Below, one piece after another: positions 62,202 to 64,000 of a DNA stretch of 64,000 nucleotides. Numbering within the stretch: the first letter of the stretch is position 1; each line of letters begins with the position of its first letter. Source of the DNA: Camarhynchus parvulus (lineage: Eukaryota > Chordata > Aves > Passeriformes > Thraupidae); the NCBI RefSeq assembly GCF_901933205.1, contig NC_044571.1:13160420-13224419 (forward strand). The letters run 5' to 3'. The notes under the pieces were generated by a model. The model was given only the letters and a program-made list of their open reading frames with translations. It had not been told where the DNA came from and searched no databases. The position numbers and the translations under genes were made by a program.

Positions 62202-64000
62202 ATCTGTATTTTATTTGTTAACTGTGTCACAGGTTTCCTTCCAAGGAAGATAATTGTTGAACCTGAGAAGGCTCTACCCTATCCCAGCCTCTACCTGGTT
62301 TTAGAGCCAAAACATCACACCAGAGTGCCAAAATGTCCCAGTCTGAGCTCTTGCTAAGTGGTCCCACATCCTGCCAGATACACGACTCAGAATATGCTGG
62401 CTCCTGGAATGAGACTTGAGCAAGATAAGACCTGTCTGAGAGCCAGACTCCCAGACAATCAAGCCAGTAGCAAGCCCATTCCTGGACAAACACATATTTT
62501 CCAGTGTGTTTTCCACAATGCAGAGAAGCATGGACATTTCTCTCAAAGCAGAGGTTGTGAGGTAAAACTTCTGCTTCTCAGCAAGGTGGAAAGCTGCTCT
62601 GACCTGGCAGTGCAGACAATGCCCAGGGCAGCAGCTCTGCACTGTGCTGACAGCACACACCAGCTACCAAGAGCCAGCCTGGAATCCAGAACTGCAGGAT
62701 GAGATGTGCATCATGGAGCCTAGCTGGGCTCAACAGGGATCCCTTTTGCACTGTTCAGACCTATCACTTACCACAAAACAAACTGCCATAAATTCTCTGT
62801 GCAGCCCTATCCTGCAGATTAAAAGATCCTTTTTATTTTGTATCATATTTCAGACTCTGGGGGAGTATTTATTTCTGTAAAAAAATCTAGGACTAATATT
62901 TTTTTTCTGTCTTGTTCACAGTTGCTTTTCAGTTTATATATTCTTAATTTACTTTTCAAAATGGTCCTGTTGTAACAGGAAAATTAATATGTTGAATTCT
63001 CAGTTACCAGAGAGAAACAGAGTAGCAGGGAGAGGACAGCTGCTAAAATGGGCTGGAAATATCAGCACAGCAAACGAAATGCACTGGATTTAAGGCCTGA
63101 GAAGCAATAGTCCATCAGTCTTGGGAGATGCCTTGTTATTTTCATTTTTGCAAGCAGTCATGGCCTCTTCAGGTCTCTTAAGTTATTGATCTGGTCTCTA
63201 CCATTCTCTCTTGCTAGTCAGAGGCAAAAGCAAAGCACCATTTAGGTACCTATTTTGGAAAGCTGGAGTATAAAACAGACAACTGCTGTCTAGACAGCTT
63301 TAGTAAGTCTATGATCAGTCTTCGAAAGTCAAACTATGTGACATTCAAATGCTGCCACTGGCAAGTGTGCAACAGCTTGGATTAAACCAGAGCTGTGAAG
63401 CTGAACCTTTCTTGTATCTCAAGTGCACCAAGGATGTTTCTCAAAGTATTTTATAATTGCAGATCAAAGAGTGAAATTTTGGAAAGTCGGATAAAATGAT
63501 CAAGGCCTTCAAACTTCATACACAATCCCAAAAAGGACAATGACAGCATTTATGTTCATAGAGGATGATATTCATACCTGGGAATCCAAACAGCATACAC
63601 TGAAGCAGAATGTATGGGAAATGTCAGCCCTCATGTGGGCTCACACCCACACCCACACACCAAAAAAATGTTTTCACCAATCTTGTTTTCACCTACTCTT
63701 AAGTTGAGAAGATACTCTACTCTGTGCTAAATGTAATTCTGCCACAGAAATTGCCAGCTGATGTCCAGCAATTTTTTTAATCCCTTTGTTCAGGGCCATT
63801 ATGCTTTCTCTCCAGGATGGGAGAGCTCACTTGGGGAAAGGGCGCTAAACATGGCATGCTCCAGTCTGTTGGGAGAGACTGGAAAAACAATTAAGCCTTT
63901 TCCCAGTACTCTGAGACCAAGTAAGGTTACATGAATTGCTTCATGAGTTTAGGTGTCCTCCTGAGTCTTGGTGGCATTCCCCCTTTAGACAGCAGTGGTC
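62202..64000. other. Gene-free sequence to the window end
   Basis: About 62230-62720 is GC-richer and contains overlapping frames on both strands. It could be an unrecognised old repeat but I cannot assign it. From 62720 onward the sequence is AT-rich unique DNA, with a short CACACCC run near 63640-63660. No gene or RNA is visible. Confidence 0.45.

Noticed and set aside
62227..62702. Three overlapping frames on both strands after the last CR1
   Set aside because: No motif or family resemblance. Most likely composition of a GC-richer stretch, possibly an unrecognised repeat.

Overview
The window reads as 64 kb of avian, most likely songbird (passerine), nuclear DNA from a gene-poor interval or a very large intron. 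The evidence is the repeat content: CR1 LINEs with the typical avian 3' end (short runs of an ATTCTGTG-like octamer) and several endogenous-retrovirus LTRs of types I recognise from passerine genomes. The DNA is AT-rich, no open frame looks like a conserved host protein, and I saw no tRNA or rRNA gene, CRISPR array or prokaryotic feature. Family assignments rest on recognition by eye, not on a database search.

Layout. 1.0-2.9 kb: a long decayed CR1 (+) with a small CR1 tail nested in it and a hexamer microsatellite. 2.9-9.6 kb: repeat-poor. 9.6-11.2 kb: TA-rich simple repeat, CR1 scrap (-), then a CR1 (+) missing its reverse-transcriptase core. 15.9-16.3 kb: CR1 (-). 17.5-18.6 kb: (AAAAT)23 and a 47-bp x 4 minisatellite. 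20.5-21.6 kb: GATA microsatellite and an LTR (-) split by a CR1 (-). 22.1-23.8 kb: second long CR1 (+). 26.9-27.9 kb: a complete solo LTR (+) with 5-bp target-site duplications next to a partial LTR (-). 33.1-33.6 kb: CR1 (+) with an open 128-codon frame. 37.6-39.3 kb: two weak LTR-like stretches. 46.5-50.2 kb: three different LTRs, all on +, within 3.7 kb. 57.6-58.1 kb: LTR (-). 61.7-62.2 kb: the best-preserved CR1 (+).

There is no operon, pathway or multi-gene system to describe. The possible function visible here is regulatory or structural: LTR promoters and polyA signals, and long repeat-poor stretches that could hold conserved non-coding elements. Two short exon-like segments (52704-52774 and 61325-61469, both +) have good splice-site context but no recognisable product. 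They are the only places where I would look for an unannotated transcript. I did not find a novel biological system and do not claim one.
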